Of a stretch of 64,000 bases of DNA, positions 1 through 9,991 are shown in pieces (the stretch's first letter is position 1; every line of letters starts with the position of its first letter). The position numbers were made by a program, and so were the translations under genes. The notes under the pieces were generated by a model that was not told the origin of the DNA, did not search any database, and saw nothing but the letters and a program-made list of their open reading frames with translations. Source of the DNA: Ceratothoa steindachneri (taxonomy: Eukaryota > Arthropoda > Malacostraca > Isopoda > Cymothoidae); NCBI GenBank assembly GCA_963969495.1, contig OZ018321.1, positions 63,952,780-64,016,779 of the forward strand, read 5' to 3'.

Positions 1-265
1 GGACCACATTATCTAGCCATGATGCTGCTCCGTCAGCATTTCATGCGCATCATGATTTCACCGAAGTCCGCCGACTGGACTTTACCTCCAGAGGCGGAAA
101 ACCCTTCAATGACAGGTTTACTCTGACTGAGTCGCTTTATGTGCGGCCACTGCCCAAGGTCCGGATCTGATGTCCCGTAAGCTATGCTTCGACACCGGTG
201 AGCCAGGCATGGCCTCTCTTGTTAGATTTGTTCAACGGATCTGTGTAGAGGGTATCCTCCCAGAT

Positions 266-770
266 GATAAGAATCTAGAGAGCTTTTTTTTTTCTCTTTC
301 TGTTTTTGCAGATGATGTGGGATTTTGTCTGAAAATAAATGAGGGGATAATCTTTTATTCTCGCATTATTTTTTTATTATTATGTCACTTATGTTGGTCT
401 CTTTTTCAGATACCACACAAACTTTTGGTGTAAATTTTTATTATTTGTTTAGGTAGAAATAACTGGTTGTGTTAAGGCGCATCTTAGTGAATAGTGAAAG
501 TAAAGTTTCTGGACTTTCCCAACAAGAAAAAAAAGGGGCAAATAAAAGATAGAAAAGTGGCAAAAGGAGACTCAGTGTGCATTAAATGTCTGTTCTTTAT
601 TATTCTCTCACTAGAACGTTATTCTATTTTTGACGCACATATTTCCTTGTACATAAAATACCAATTACATTTTTTCATAAGAACGAGAGAGAAAAATTCA
701 AATAGCGATCAGAAGACATCATCTCAGTGAGTTTGGCTTGTGAAGTTCTTATATTCTACTGGTTAAATCA
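266..770. mobile_element. 505-bp AT-rich insertion with 6-bp target duplication
   Basis: The RT sequence of I-L is broken at CCAGAT (260-265) and resumes at CCAGAT (771-776), exactly where the intact relative reads straight through. The insert between these copies is AT-rich, codes for nothing recognisable and has no obvious terminal inverted repeat, poly(A) tail or known motif. It could be a non-autonomous DNA transposon with decayed ends or another small insertion. The type of element is not identified. Confidence 0.6.
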
Positions 771-2998
771 CCAGATTCCTGGCGAATCCCTACTGTGCTC
801 GCTTTTCGCAAACCGGGGAGAGATGACTCTACCCAGGCCAGTTTCCGCCCAATCACTCTTAACATACTGCATGTGCAAGTTGATAGAGAGAAATTGTTAA
901 ATTTTAGATTAGCTTTTTTTCTGGACAGCGGAGGCCATCTGTCTTCTGCACAGTGCGGCTTCCGCAAGTTCCATCCACTCCACGTCAGATGCTCTGCTCC
1001 GAATGGAAAATCCCGTCTGCGAGGCCTTCTTTCGTAGACAGCTCTACGCCACGGTGTTATTCGATCTAGAGAAGGCCTATGATACCGCATGGCGATACGG
1101 TATCATGGAGACTTTCCACACGATTGGGGCGAGGGGGTCCTCCCAATCTTTATATTTGAATTTTTGCGAGATAGTCGAATCCGCGTACGGGTGAGTTGAG
1201 CCATCTCCGGCTCAATGGACCAGGAAGAGGGTGTCCCGCAGAGAAGTGTCCTCAGTGTCGCACTCTTTGCCCTGAGCATCAACGGTCTCACCTCGGTGTT
1301 GCCGGAAGATCTCTTTAGCGCCGCCCAGAAGCCGACTGGAGCGTCGACTCCAACAGGCATTGAATTGCGTCTCTTGTTATGCCGAAGCGCACAGGCTTCT
1401 GTTTTCATTGGCCAAGACTAAGGTGGTGTACTTCTGCCGCCATCCATGGCTCCACCCTGACCCAGACTTGTTTATAAATGGGGTGCGCCTGGGAGGCTCA
1501 TATTCGCAGCCTTAGGGTCTCTTGTACCCGCGCCATGGATATTCTTCGCTCCGTGACGTTCAGCGCTGATAGAGCTACTGCCTTACTTTTTTATCGATCT
1601 TTTGTTCATTCGAAGCTCGACTACGAATGCGAAATCTATGCATCCGCAGCCGACCGTGTATTGCGGAAGGTGGACTCGATCCACCACACCGGCCTTCGCC
1701 TGATAACCGGTGCCTTTCGCACGTCCCCCCATTCTGAACCTACTTGTCGATGCTTGGGAGATTTCACTCGCTCTGCGCCATGCACAGTGCATTATTCGCC
1801 TGTACGCGTGAGCCCGGTGCCTATGCCGCCGAGAGACGCCAGTCATACCCTAAGCCCATTGTGTTTATGGCTAGTAAACTCCTTCGAGAGCTGGGTATAC
1901 CTCTCGGGCCGGGGATGCCCCTGCCCAGGACGCCACCCTGGAGGGTACCACTTTTGACTTTTTGTCGCCACGCCTCTGCTCCCAAAGCTTGTACAGCCGG
2001 GAGTATTGCGTTCGGCCTTTTTGGAGCACACTTCGTGTCACGCTGGAACCGTGCCAGTGTATACGGATAGCTCCAAGTCTCAGAGGGGGTCGGTTTCCAC
2101 GCTGTATCCCCTCTATTTGAAGTCAGCGGGGCTCTGCCAGTCGCTGCGTTTGTCTTCACGGACGAGCTGGTTGCAATACACCTCTCGGCACTGGAGATAA
2201 CGCGACGTGGTCTGTTCGGAGACCGGATTGTGATTTATAGCTACTCACAAAGGGCCCTGAGTGCTCTCGGAGCATTGGAATCTCCAGATCCCCTGGTTCG
2301 CTATATCCGTGACGCCACGGTTTTGGCAAGCCGGGCGGATGTCGAGATTATCTTCTGCTGGGTTCCTGAACATTTAGGAATTGCGGGTAATGAGGGTGCC
2401 AAAGATTCCGCGAGAACTCGGCGACCGGACCACCGTTTTGCTCTTCCTCACACCGACTACATGGCAGCTATATGGGCAGCTGTCCGGGCTGCTTGGCAAA
2501 GAAAATAGGAGGTGGCGAGGGGAACTTAAAGTTATGTGTCAAAGCGCCGCGACTGTTCCCATAGACCTACCCTCCAAAGGCGCGAGGGCTTCAGGTTGCT
2601 TTCTGTCGTCTCCAAATCGACGCACCACCATTTAATGGTCGCTCGCCTGCACCTTATTGTGACGACTCCGTTGTACCCCAGACTGTTCGGCACATTTTTG
2701 TTGAATGTCCCAGTCTGGGTGATCTTCGTACTCGGTACCGGGACGAGCGGGGTTGCTACCGCCTATCCCTTGAGCTCTGGACGGGTTTGTGCACACACAC
2801 TTGTGGACTACACGACTTTTTGGAGGAGGTTCCATTTATTTGACGAAGGTTTCTTTGTAGGTCGCATGTTCCCACGCCGGGTGGGGGGGGGGGCTACCCT
2901 CGACGCCGGAGCGCGCTTCCTTCATGCCTTTTTACTTTTCTTGTTATTTTTTTAGCCTACTTTTTTATCGTTGTTATTAGTTATTTGTTTTTTAATAT

Positions 2999-3054
2999 AG
3001 CCTAGTATTAGGCTGTCTTGTATACGGCGACTTATGCCCAAGTATGCAGTCGCC
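2999..3054 (+). promoter_or_regulatory. I-group 3' two-hairpin module (copy I-L)
   Basis: The first stem is AGCCTA/TAGGCT (2999-3014). The second is GGCGACT (3026-3032) paired with AGTCGCC (3048-3054). The same pair of stems precedes the A-run in every I-group 3' end in this window, so it is probably the structure the reverse transcriptase recognises on its RNA. That role is inferred from its conserved position. Confidence 0.7.
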
Positions 3055-3075
3055 AGATGGGATCCCCATTTTTTT

Positions 3076-3301
3076 TTTAGAAACCCAAATGCCCAGCCCA
3101 CTTTTGTCCTCGATGAGCTTAAGTCGGGTGACAGTGTGAGAACCCTACCTGCTGCGAGAACCGATGTTGTTTGGGTTGTTTTGGATTTTTTTTTGTTATT
3201 GCAATAGATTTTAAAGTAGCCTAGTACTAGGCAGTTTTTAATACGGCGACTAATGCCCAAGTAGGCAGTCGCCAGATGAGCTCTTTAAAAAAAAAAAAAA
3301 A
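3076..3301 (+). mobile_element. Short 5'-truncated I-group tail copy
   Basis: A second 3' module follows the first within 220 bases: AGCCTAGTACTAGGC at 3218-3232, then GGCGACT (3245-3251) and AGTCGCC (3267-3273), then a 15-A run at 3287-3301. Its loop and tail (GATGAGCTCTTT) match the I-B subfamily end at 32849-32920 rather than the I-A/I-D end. It is most simply a tail-only, 5'-truncated insertion, or a short non-autonomous element that borrowed the tail. Nothing codes in 3076-3217. Confidence 0.55.
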
Positions 3302-5630
3302 CCCTATCACAGGAGACTTCCCAAGAGAGTAGGTAGGCTGCCCAAAATTGACCCCTCCTGGGGGGAGACACCCAATTAGATTAAGCTCCTTATGGGGGGG
3401 GGGCAAGGGAAAGTGAGACGCGTCGGGCCGTGCCCCCCGCAATCATGCATCTTTACATTGCAGGAGGTTGTCATGACTGCCTCCCCTCTCTTCCACAATG
3501 GAGGCTATTTTGCCCGCCAGAGTGCCAGACTGCAATGGAAGATACATCAAATGGGATCTGAGATTCTTTGGGAGGAGGATGGCGGCCACACGGAGCGCGA
3601 CCCTAAGATGGACATGTTCCCGGAATTGACCCAGCCACAGATGGCAGGATCTTCCATTAGGTTGATCCCAGGTTTAGTGCCAAACACCGAATCTGAGTCT
3701 GCCCCTGTGCAAGCTTCTCCTCAGACGGCTCGAGCCCCAAGAGGACACACAAGAAGAGGAGTGAACTCCTCGCCCGACTGCTGTCCCTCTGACAGCTAAG
3801 ACCTAACCTCCCGATAAGTCCTCGAAGGTGACAACGCCCGGAGTTGTTCCTCCGGGAAGCGTACGACCATTCCCATGATGGTCTTCTCTTCTATGGGTGC
3901 CCCTCGCATCTCCTCTGAGCTAGGTCTAAGGGGCATATTCCTTCATGGAATTGCCGCAGAATTCGGGCTGACTGGGAGGAGCTGCGTAAGTTCGTTTCCC
4001 GTTCCCCATTAGCTTTCTTTTTGTGAGAGACCATGCCGGGCGCATTCCTCCTGCACACCCTCCTGGGGTATAAAGGTTTTGCGATTCCACCAACACCGAA
4101 TGGGGGCCGGACAGGAGGATGTGCCATTTACACCCGGAAATAAGTCTCCGTTCTTCTCTTTGCTTTAAATACCTCCTTTCAGGCAGTAACTGTGTATCTG
4201 TACTTTGATAGTAGGTATACTGTTATTTCTTTGTCCACTCCACCGTCAGCTGACGAACAACGTACTGAGGCACGTTTGCCGGGGTTCTTTCTGCTGCTCG
4301 GGAATTTGAACGTTAGACAAATCCTCTAGCAGAAGTGTCTAATCTACTCAAAAAGAATCGGGGCAAGTTATCTCATGACCCCCTTCCCGTTCTCCAGGAG
4401 GATGTGGCCGCAATCTTAGATCCCGCGTCTATGGCCGAGTCTTTCGGGACCTCTTTCTCCTCATTCTCTAGTAGCGATGCTGCTCCGCCAGCATTCAATT
4501 CACGTCGTGATATCGCTGAAGGCCGCCGACTGGACTTTACCTCCAGGGGCGGAGAACCTTTAGCGACATGCTTACATTGAGTGAGTTGCGTTCCGCTCTC
4601 GCTTCCTGTGCGGATAACGCCCCTTATCCGAATGATATCCCGTATGCCATGCTTCGGCACACGTGAGCGAAGCATTTACGTTCTTAGATTTTTTCAACAG
4701 GATCTGGACAATGTATCCTCCCAGACTCCTGGCAAATGGCTACTGTGCTCGCTTTTCGCAAACCGGGGAGAGATCAGTCTTCCCTGGCTGGTTTCCGTGA
4801 ATTCAATCCACCACACTGGTCTCTGCCAGGCGACCGGCGTCTTCCGCACGTCCCCTATTCAGTGACTACTTGTCGATGCTGCGGAAATGCCACTCGCTTC
4901 GCGCCATGTACAGTGCATTCTGTGCGAGTCCGGCGCCTCTCTCAGTCGGCAACAGCTTTCACTGCATCCGCGGCTGATCTCGACGGTGCCTATGCCGCCG
5001 AGAGACCCCAGTCATACTCCAAACCCTTTGGCTTTAGGGCTAGGAAACTCTTTCGAGAGGTCGCTGTAGCTCTCGGGCCGGTGGTGCCTATGGTTAAGTA
5101 CGCTTGATCTTTGCCAGTGTATATATATGGGTAAGTTCTAGGAGGGAGTCGGTTTCCATGCTCGGTACGGGAGATAATGCGTCGTGCCCGTTTCTGAGAC
5201 CGGATTGTGATCAATAGCGACTCACAAAGCGCCTTGAGTGCTCTCGGAGCATTGGAATCTCCACACAGCCCTGGTTCGCCGTATCCGTCCCGCCACGGTT
5301 GCCGCGAGTCTTTGAATGTATAGATTATCTTCTGCATTCCTAAACTTGTGGGAATTGCAGGGAATGAGGGCGCCAATGAGTCCTCGAGGACTAGGTGAGC
5401 AAATTAGCGAGCGTTTGGCTCTTCCTTACACCGGCTTCATGGCAGGAACCAGTTTCGTTCCATTGCGCCGCGACTGTTCCCTTGGACATAACCCCAATGC
5501 CGCGACGGCTGCATGTCGTCTTCAAAGTAGACTCTCTTGCGAGATGCACCATCCTTTCACGCAGCATTAGGCTATATGGTGATTAAGACGACTTCTGCCA
5601 TAGTATGCAGTCGCCATATAGGCTCTTTAA
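3302..5630 (+). pseudogene. I-M: internally deleted I-group LINE copy
   Basis: Order of recognisable pieces: an ORF1 N-terminal piece (about 3600-3735, with ESAPVQASPQTA matching the intact ORF1), the ORF1/ORF2 junction (about 3820-3960), endonuclease start (WNCR...WEELRKFVS...ETMPGA, about 3950-4060) and further endonuclease to LLLGNLNVRQ near 4310. After a jump come RT N-terminal sequence (4335-4760), RNase H pieces near 5210-5430 and a worn 3' end. The zinc-knuckle part of ORF1, the rest of the endonuclease and most of the RT including YVDD are missing, and frames shift repeatedly. At 5586-5615 a degraded second hairpin with AGTCGCC and an A-run marks the 3' end. Confidence 0.75.
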
Positions 5631-5677
5631 AAAAATTGCCCGTGCAGGCAGTCGCTAGATGGCGCTATAAAAAAAAA
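5631..5677 (+). mobile_element. Tail-only I-group fragment
   Basis: GCAGGCAGTCGCTAGATGGC followed by nine As repeats the last arm of the 3' module right after the I-M tail. It is a second tail-only remnant ending 46 bases before the SURF6-like exon. Confidence 0.4.
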
Positions 5678-5723
5678 TGTGTGTCGACCTTCAGGTGTTA
5701 ATATTTGATTTTTCATATTTTAG

Positions 5724-5957
5724 GTGAAGGACGACCCCGCCAAGCTTCAGGATTCCATCAAACGAATTGAAAAGGCAAAACAGAAAAGTGCCGTGCAATG
5801 GGCGCAACGGGAACAATTTGTTGCCAATAGGCAGCGGCAAATACAAGAAAGAAAGAATAGAAATAAAGCTAAGCGCACAGAGAGACGAGAGGCGAAGAAG
5901 AAACATAAGCAAGCTAAATGGAAGGTGAAATCATGTGTGTCTGTTCCTGGATTTTAA
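5724..5957 (+). CDS. SURF6: SURF6-like protein, 3'-terminal coding exon
   Basis: The reading frame runs from a splice acceptor (pyrimidine-rich stretch then AG at 5722-5723) to TAA at 5955-5957 and gives 77 residues beginning VKDDP. The charged, helical, Lys/Arg/Gln-rich segment with KDDP at the start, a SIKR.EK.K.KS spacing, a conserved W and long RK/KK runs is typical of the C-terminal SURF6/Rrp14 domain. The ending PGF is also common in that family. SURF6 is a nucleolar RNA- and DNA-binding protein of large-subunit ribosome biogenesis. Upstream exons are not in the window; they should lie left of position 1, beyond the decayed LINEs at 1-5680. An alternative donor at AAG/GTGAAA (about 5922) is possible. 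Confidence in the exon is high and in the family good, but it rests on recognition, not on a search. Confidence 0.75.
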   Translation: MKDDPAKLQDSIKRIEKAKQKSAVQWAQREQFVANRQRQIQERKNRNKAKRTERREAKKKHKQAKWKVKSCVSVPGF

Positions 5958-6403
5958 ACTGAAAACCCAAGTGTATCATTATATGTCAAGTGAAGTTCTT
6001 ATTGCATTTATTTGATTTTCTATTCTAAAGTGATATTGCTCCCTGGGCTCTTGTCTTTATTTTTAAACGTAACTTTCATGAAAATGATTTACCCACTGTA
6101 AAGAAAAAAAGTAGATTCCAACCGCTTTCATCTATATTTGACAAGGCTTTCTTAAAGACATAAGCACTTGGAACCCTTTTCTTTTTCCTGTCGGTAATGT
6201 CGATTGCCTCTTGATATATTAATTTGATTAGATATGGATATTTGTATATTTAAGACATTTTTTATTTTTTGTCATCAATAAATAGAGAAATTGTTAAAAT
6301 TATTTAAAGAAAACATAGCTGTTAACCTTTCAGCCAGCCATTTTGTTTGAAATTCCCTCATTTGCAATTGGTGGATTTTTTTTGCTCTGGGGTTACTAAT
6401 AAA
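5958..6403 (+). other. SURF6-like 3' UTR with two polyadenylation signals
   Basis: The AT-rich, non-coding stretch after the exon's stop holds AATAAA at 6277-6282 and at 6398-6403, both suitable as polyadenylation signals. The region 6404-6699 holds nothing recognisable. Confidence 0.55.
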
Positions 6404-6699
6404 ACTTTCACCTACTTGTCTAATTGGGGAATTGCTTGGTTTAATTATTTATAACTCAAAATGCATTCTTAACTTATGTTGTTACACTGTATCCGAAAAG
6501 TAATAAGTACTCCTTGAATATATAATCTCCCCGGAACAAGGTTGGTTTCTTTATCATATCCTTCAAAGGCTTTAACTAGCTCCAAGTAGTTTTAGCAAGA
6601 CATACCATCTCCTTCGCTCTTGTTTACTATTAGAGCCCCCCAACTCGAACACATTGGTGCTTAAGAAGCACATAGACACTCATCATTACCCTCCATAGC

Positions 6700-7425
6700 A
6701 ATATGAAATAGGTGATAAAAATCTTAGTCGTGAACGAAGAAAAAGATTTAGGGGTGCGGGTTTCAAAGGATCTTAAGTTTAACGAGCATTGTGACGAAAC
6801 ATGCAAGAAGACGAACCGAATGATTGGATTTATTGCGAGAACTTTTCACTACAAACACCAAGATATAATCATACCTCTATATAGAAGTTTATTAAGACCA
6901 CACCTGGAATACGCGTAACAATTATGGTCACCTTATACACATGTAAACATCAATAAAATGGAATGAATTCAACGACGGGCAACTAAATTAATTCCCTCGA
7001 TTAGAAATAAGTCGTATATCGAAAGATTAGATATATTAAAACTACCGACTCGAAACCAGGCGATTGCGAGGTGAGCTTATCGAAGTATTTAAAATTTTAA
7101 ATAAATTTGGCAACTCAAATTATGAAGAAAAATAATTAAATACGACCAGGGTATCACGTAACAACGGTTTTAAACTAAAGGGACGGAGGTTTCGAACGAA
7201 TAGAGCTAAAAAAAAAATTGCCTTTAAAATCGTGGATAAATGGAACGCAATCCCCGCTGAGGTAGTAAATGCTAGTAGTGTGAAGAGTTGTAAAAACAAA
7301 ATTGACAGATCGCATGATCGCCAATGTCCAGAGGAAGACTACTAGCATTCTAGTATATAATGGGACTGGCCTTTGGGTGACTAAGTAGTTCTTGCTGGCT
7401 TCCTGTAACTATGTAATATGAGGCT
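6700..7425 (+). pseudogene. Decayed CR1/L2-like LINE, RT C-terminus and 3' end
   Basis: The frame at 6712-6918 reads EEKDLGV, then KDLKF, RMIGFIAR and RSLLRPHLEYA, which are landmarks of the CR1/L2 RT C-terminus seen intact at 37180-37350. Further matches continue through stops and frameshifts: QRRATKLIPSIRNKSY near 6970-7020 and WNAIPAEVVNA near 7240-7275. The end holds TGTAACTATGTAAT at 7405-7418, like the short terminal repeats of the chain elements. It is more diverged than any chain copy and belongs to a different, older family. Confidence 0.75.
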
Positions 7426-8048
7426 ATGTATATACTGTTGCATCTATCCATTTAGGGACCAGGCCACTCACAAATCACCACCATGCACACCCATCAGAAT
7501 ATCAGCTCCTCAGTCAACCCCCTCCCTCTCTGTGATCTATTCTTCAGGGGTTGTTCCCAGAGAGGCTCTGGCCTTCTCGTGGCGAGGAGGGGGGGGGGTA
7601 AGCCCTGGGTCCCCTAGGGGACTAATGGTGCTGCCAACAAGACTTTTTAACATGCCCCTCTTTCTTTCCTCCTCTACTACGCTCTTCCACTGCCCTTTAT
7701 TTTCCCTTCTTCCTTCACCTATCTAGTGGTCCTTATCGATACCCGACCTCTGCTCGTTTAATGGATTGATTCCGAATTGTTCTTTTATTAAGGTGAAAGA
7801 GGCTGGGCATCTCCACCGCCTTCGTCTACCGAATGCCCAAGGAGAAACCTATCGTTGGCCCCTTTTCTCCGTGCGTAGGAGAACTCGGGCAGCCTCTTAG
7901 GGTTATAAAGATGGTGTGGTGGATCCGTATCCATTCTCCAAGAGGACATACCGGACGTAACTGATTGTATAGTTGCAGTAGTGCCGGGCCCTTGTAGGCC
8001 TCCATGGTGGGAAACCCCGAGGGAGAATGCGAAGTCTTTCTTTTTGCA

Positions 8049-9461
8049 ATGGCTAGCCATAAACCAAAAACCTCCCGTTCTCGTGCCAAACGTTCCTTAG
8101 CTTCCCTTTCAGCCTTCCCTCGCTCGTTGGACTCCTATTCCAACGAAGTAGACCCAGATCTTGATTATCCTCGCTTTCTTGTCATGAATTCATCATCTGA
8201 CATCCCACTTGCAAAAGTCGATGTGTTTGACGTCAATGAATCTTTTCAGTCCCGCTGTGGTGAACCCCGCCAGATGTGGTCAAGAGGAAGTGGTGATGTC
8301 GTAGTCGAGGTGTCATCCCACTCTCAACACAACCTTGTGCGAAATCTAGCTTCGATAGCTGAAATTCCAATAACTGTCTCGCCCCATCTGCGTCTGAATT
8401 TTGTCGAAGGTTTCGTCCGTTCAAACGAACTAAAGGACTACGACCCCACCCGCCTTCAGAGTAATCTCAGTGCCCAACGTGTCACACATGTACACAGGGT
8501 AACTAAAACATTAAGCTCCACTAAAGTCCCAACCGCCACACTGATTTTAACATTTGAACGACAAGAACTGCCGCAGTATATTAAAGCTGGGTACCTTCGT
8601 GTCCCGGTAAGTCCCTACATCGAACTACCCAGTTGCTGCTTCAATTGCAATCAATTTAGACATGTTGGCCGTGCCTGTCGGCACCCTCGCTCCTGCGTGA
8701 ATTGTAGCTCTGACTACCATAGCCCCGAATGCACCTAAACACCCCACAGTGCTGCGTCGAAACTCTGCTCTATATTTTTATATGAAAAGGAAGTTCTCGC
8801 TTTGCGCGACACCCTATGTCTAGATATAAGAGAGGCCCGCCAGCGTGCCCGAGCACAAACCTCGCCACTCGTCCGGCTCTTCTCTGACGTTTTACGTGAC
8901 GCTGGACAAAACCGACCATCACGCGCGAGTTCCGACTAGCCAGAAGCACTTCACCCTAGATCTACTCGCAGCGGCGAAAAAATTCAGAATATGCAGTCGA
9001 AGCATCGCTCTCACACCGAGATAACCAATGTAGCCCCCCTCTCTCCAGCAGCTCTAGCTGGGAGAGACGCTCAGGGTGAGACACTTGAAGACATCAGACT
9101 CTATTTGAAAGAATCCTCAACATCGACCAGTGAAGGCTTATCCACCCGGCCCCGAGACCCAAAGCCCAGTGGTAAGAGAAAGGATTCCTCACCTGGGTCA
9201 TCGGCCACCAATAAGCGGGCAGCCTCTGGAACTGACTCTGCCGAACCCCGAGAATCTCCAATGGACTCCTCCCCTATGCCTGAACATTCTATGCCCTTAA
9301 GTCCGTCTCGCCCTTCACAGGACGTAGGCCCCATCCTGATCCAAACGATGGCAGATATACACCCAGCTCCACACACCTCGCTCAGATCACCTGTTCGTTC
9401 CGCTCACCCTTCAACCCAAGATCCGATGGAAGCAGTTGAAACTCAACATCACCAATTGCGC
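8049..9461 (+). pseudogene. I-C ORF1 (gag-like, zinc-knuckle protein), interrupted
   Basis: The likely start is the ATG at 8049 (MASHKPKTS); an upstream in-frame ATG at 8004 also exists. The protein has a basic N-terminus, a central region related to the I-D ORF1 (TVSPHLRLNFVEGFV aligns with SVTPHSTMNFVKGVV), then a CCHC knuckle CFNCNQFRHVGRAC and a second Cys/His cluster CVNCSSDYHSPEC near 8640-8735. The frame stops at 8738, but the knuckle region and a Ser/Pro-rich tail continue in another frame through 8991-9461. ORF1 proteins of I-group LINEs bind the element RNA in an RNP. It is broken at 9461 by I-A and resumes at 16307 for about ten codons before a stop. Confidence 0.75.
9448..9461 (+). 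repeat. Target-site duplication of I-A, left copy
   Basis: ATCACCAATTGCGC is repeated exactly at 16293-16306, just after the A-run. The first A of the right copy cannot be told from the tail, so the duplication is 13-14 bp. Confidence 0.9.
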
Positions 9462-9844
9462 CCCCGTAAGGGGCGCGGCGATTTGCCATCCTGGCCGCCG
9501 TGCTGACGGGATCCAGCGCTCCGTCCGGCCCCAGCTTAGCCTCTCTTCCTTCCTTCAGATAGCCCGATTTCTTCCCTACCTCGTCGCTTTTCATACAACC
9601 TCTCCCACAACTTTCTCTGGTCAGCCTCTAATTTCACAGGGTAGATGCTGACCTTCTTCTCAAGCCAACCACCCCGGATCGGGGCTGGGGGGGAGGGGAC
9701 ATTGTTCCCTAACCCCTGAGCTCCGGTTCGGGATGGGGTTTTTTTTAACAACCTGCTTCATCCCCACCCATACCTTCCTCACATCCCTTTTCCTCTCCTC
9801 TTCAAAATCTATCTTTTTTACGCCGTGTCCAAGGTGGAGCCGCC

Positions 9845-9955
9845 ATGCCGATGGACTGCCAGGCCACCAGGCGGGAGGGGTGGTCCCGAATGGCGGCGCC
9901 TGGCTCTGCCGGCCTTGTAAGCACCTCTCGCAGTGCGGGCTACTGCGAGGGGTGA
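9845..9955 (+). CDS. Conserved uORF in I-A 5' UTR
   Basis: This 36-codon ORF begins MPMDCQATRREGW and ends before the ORF1 ATG at 9992. It sits in a GCCGCCATG context, which is favourable for initiation. The same peptide, with a few changes, is open in I-B (19667-19777) and I-D (22858-22971). No function is known; it may tune ORF1 translation. Confidence 0.45.
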   Translation: MPMDCQATRREGWSRMAAPGSAGLVSTSRSAGYCEG

Positions 9956-9991
9956 TGAGCTATTGCGTCCCGTGGCAAAAATAGGGTCACC

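Larger units (their letters stand above)
1..3075 (+). pseudogene. I-L: decayed I-group LINE, ORF2 RT to RNase H
   Basis: Degenerate 3' half of an I-group non-LTR retrotransposon that enters the window already inside the RT. Fragments in shifting frames match the intact ORF2 at 25338-29168: the RT start (about 60-265 and 777-1000), the AFFRRQ...FDLEKAYDTAWRYGIMET block (1025-1115), the GVPQ-like block (near 1225), and RNase H remnants near 2060-2400 (YTDSSKSQ, VPEHLGIAGNE). The stretch that should hold the YVDD catalytic motif is deleted: about 40 bases are missing near 1310. Numerous stops and frameshifts make it dead. A 505-bp foreign insertion sits at 266-770. The copy ends with the family's 3' hairpins and a T/A-rich tail near 3075. 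It probably lies in an intron or 5' flank of the SURF6-like gene, because that exon follows on the same strand. Confidence 0.85.

Noticed and set aside
283..320. Splice-acceptor-like TTTCTGTTTTTGCAG inside the 505-bp insertion as evidence of a host exon
   Set aside because: No coding potential follows it, and the segment is bounded by a target duplication, so a chance polypyrimidine-AG is more likely.
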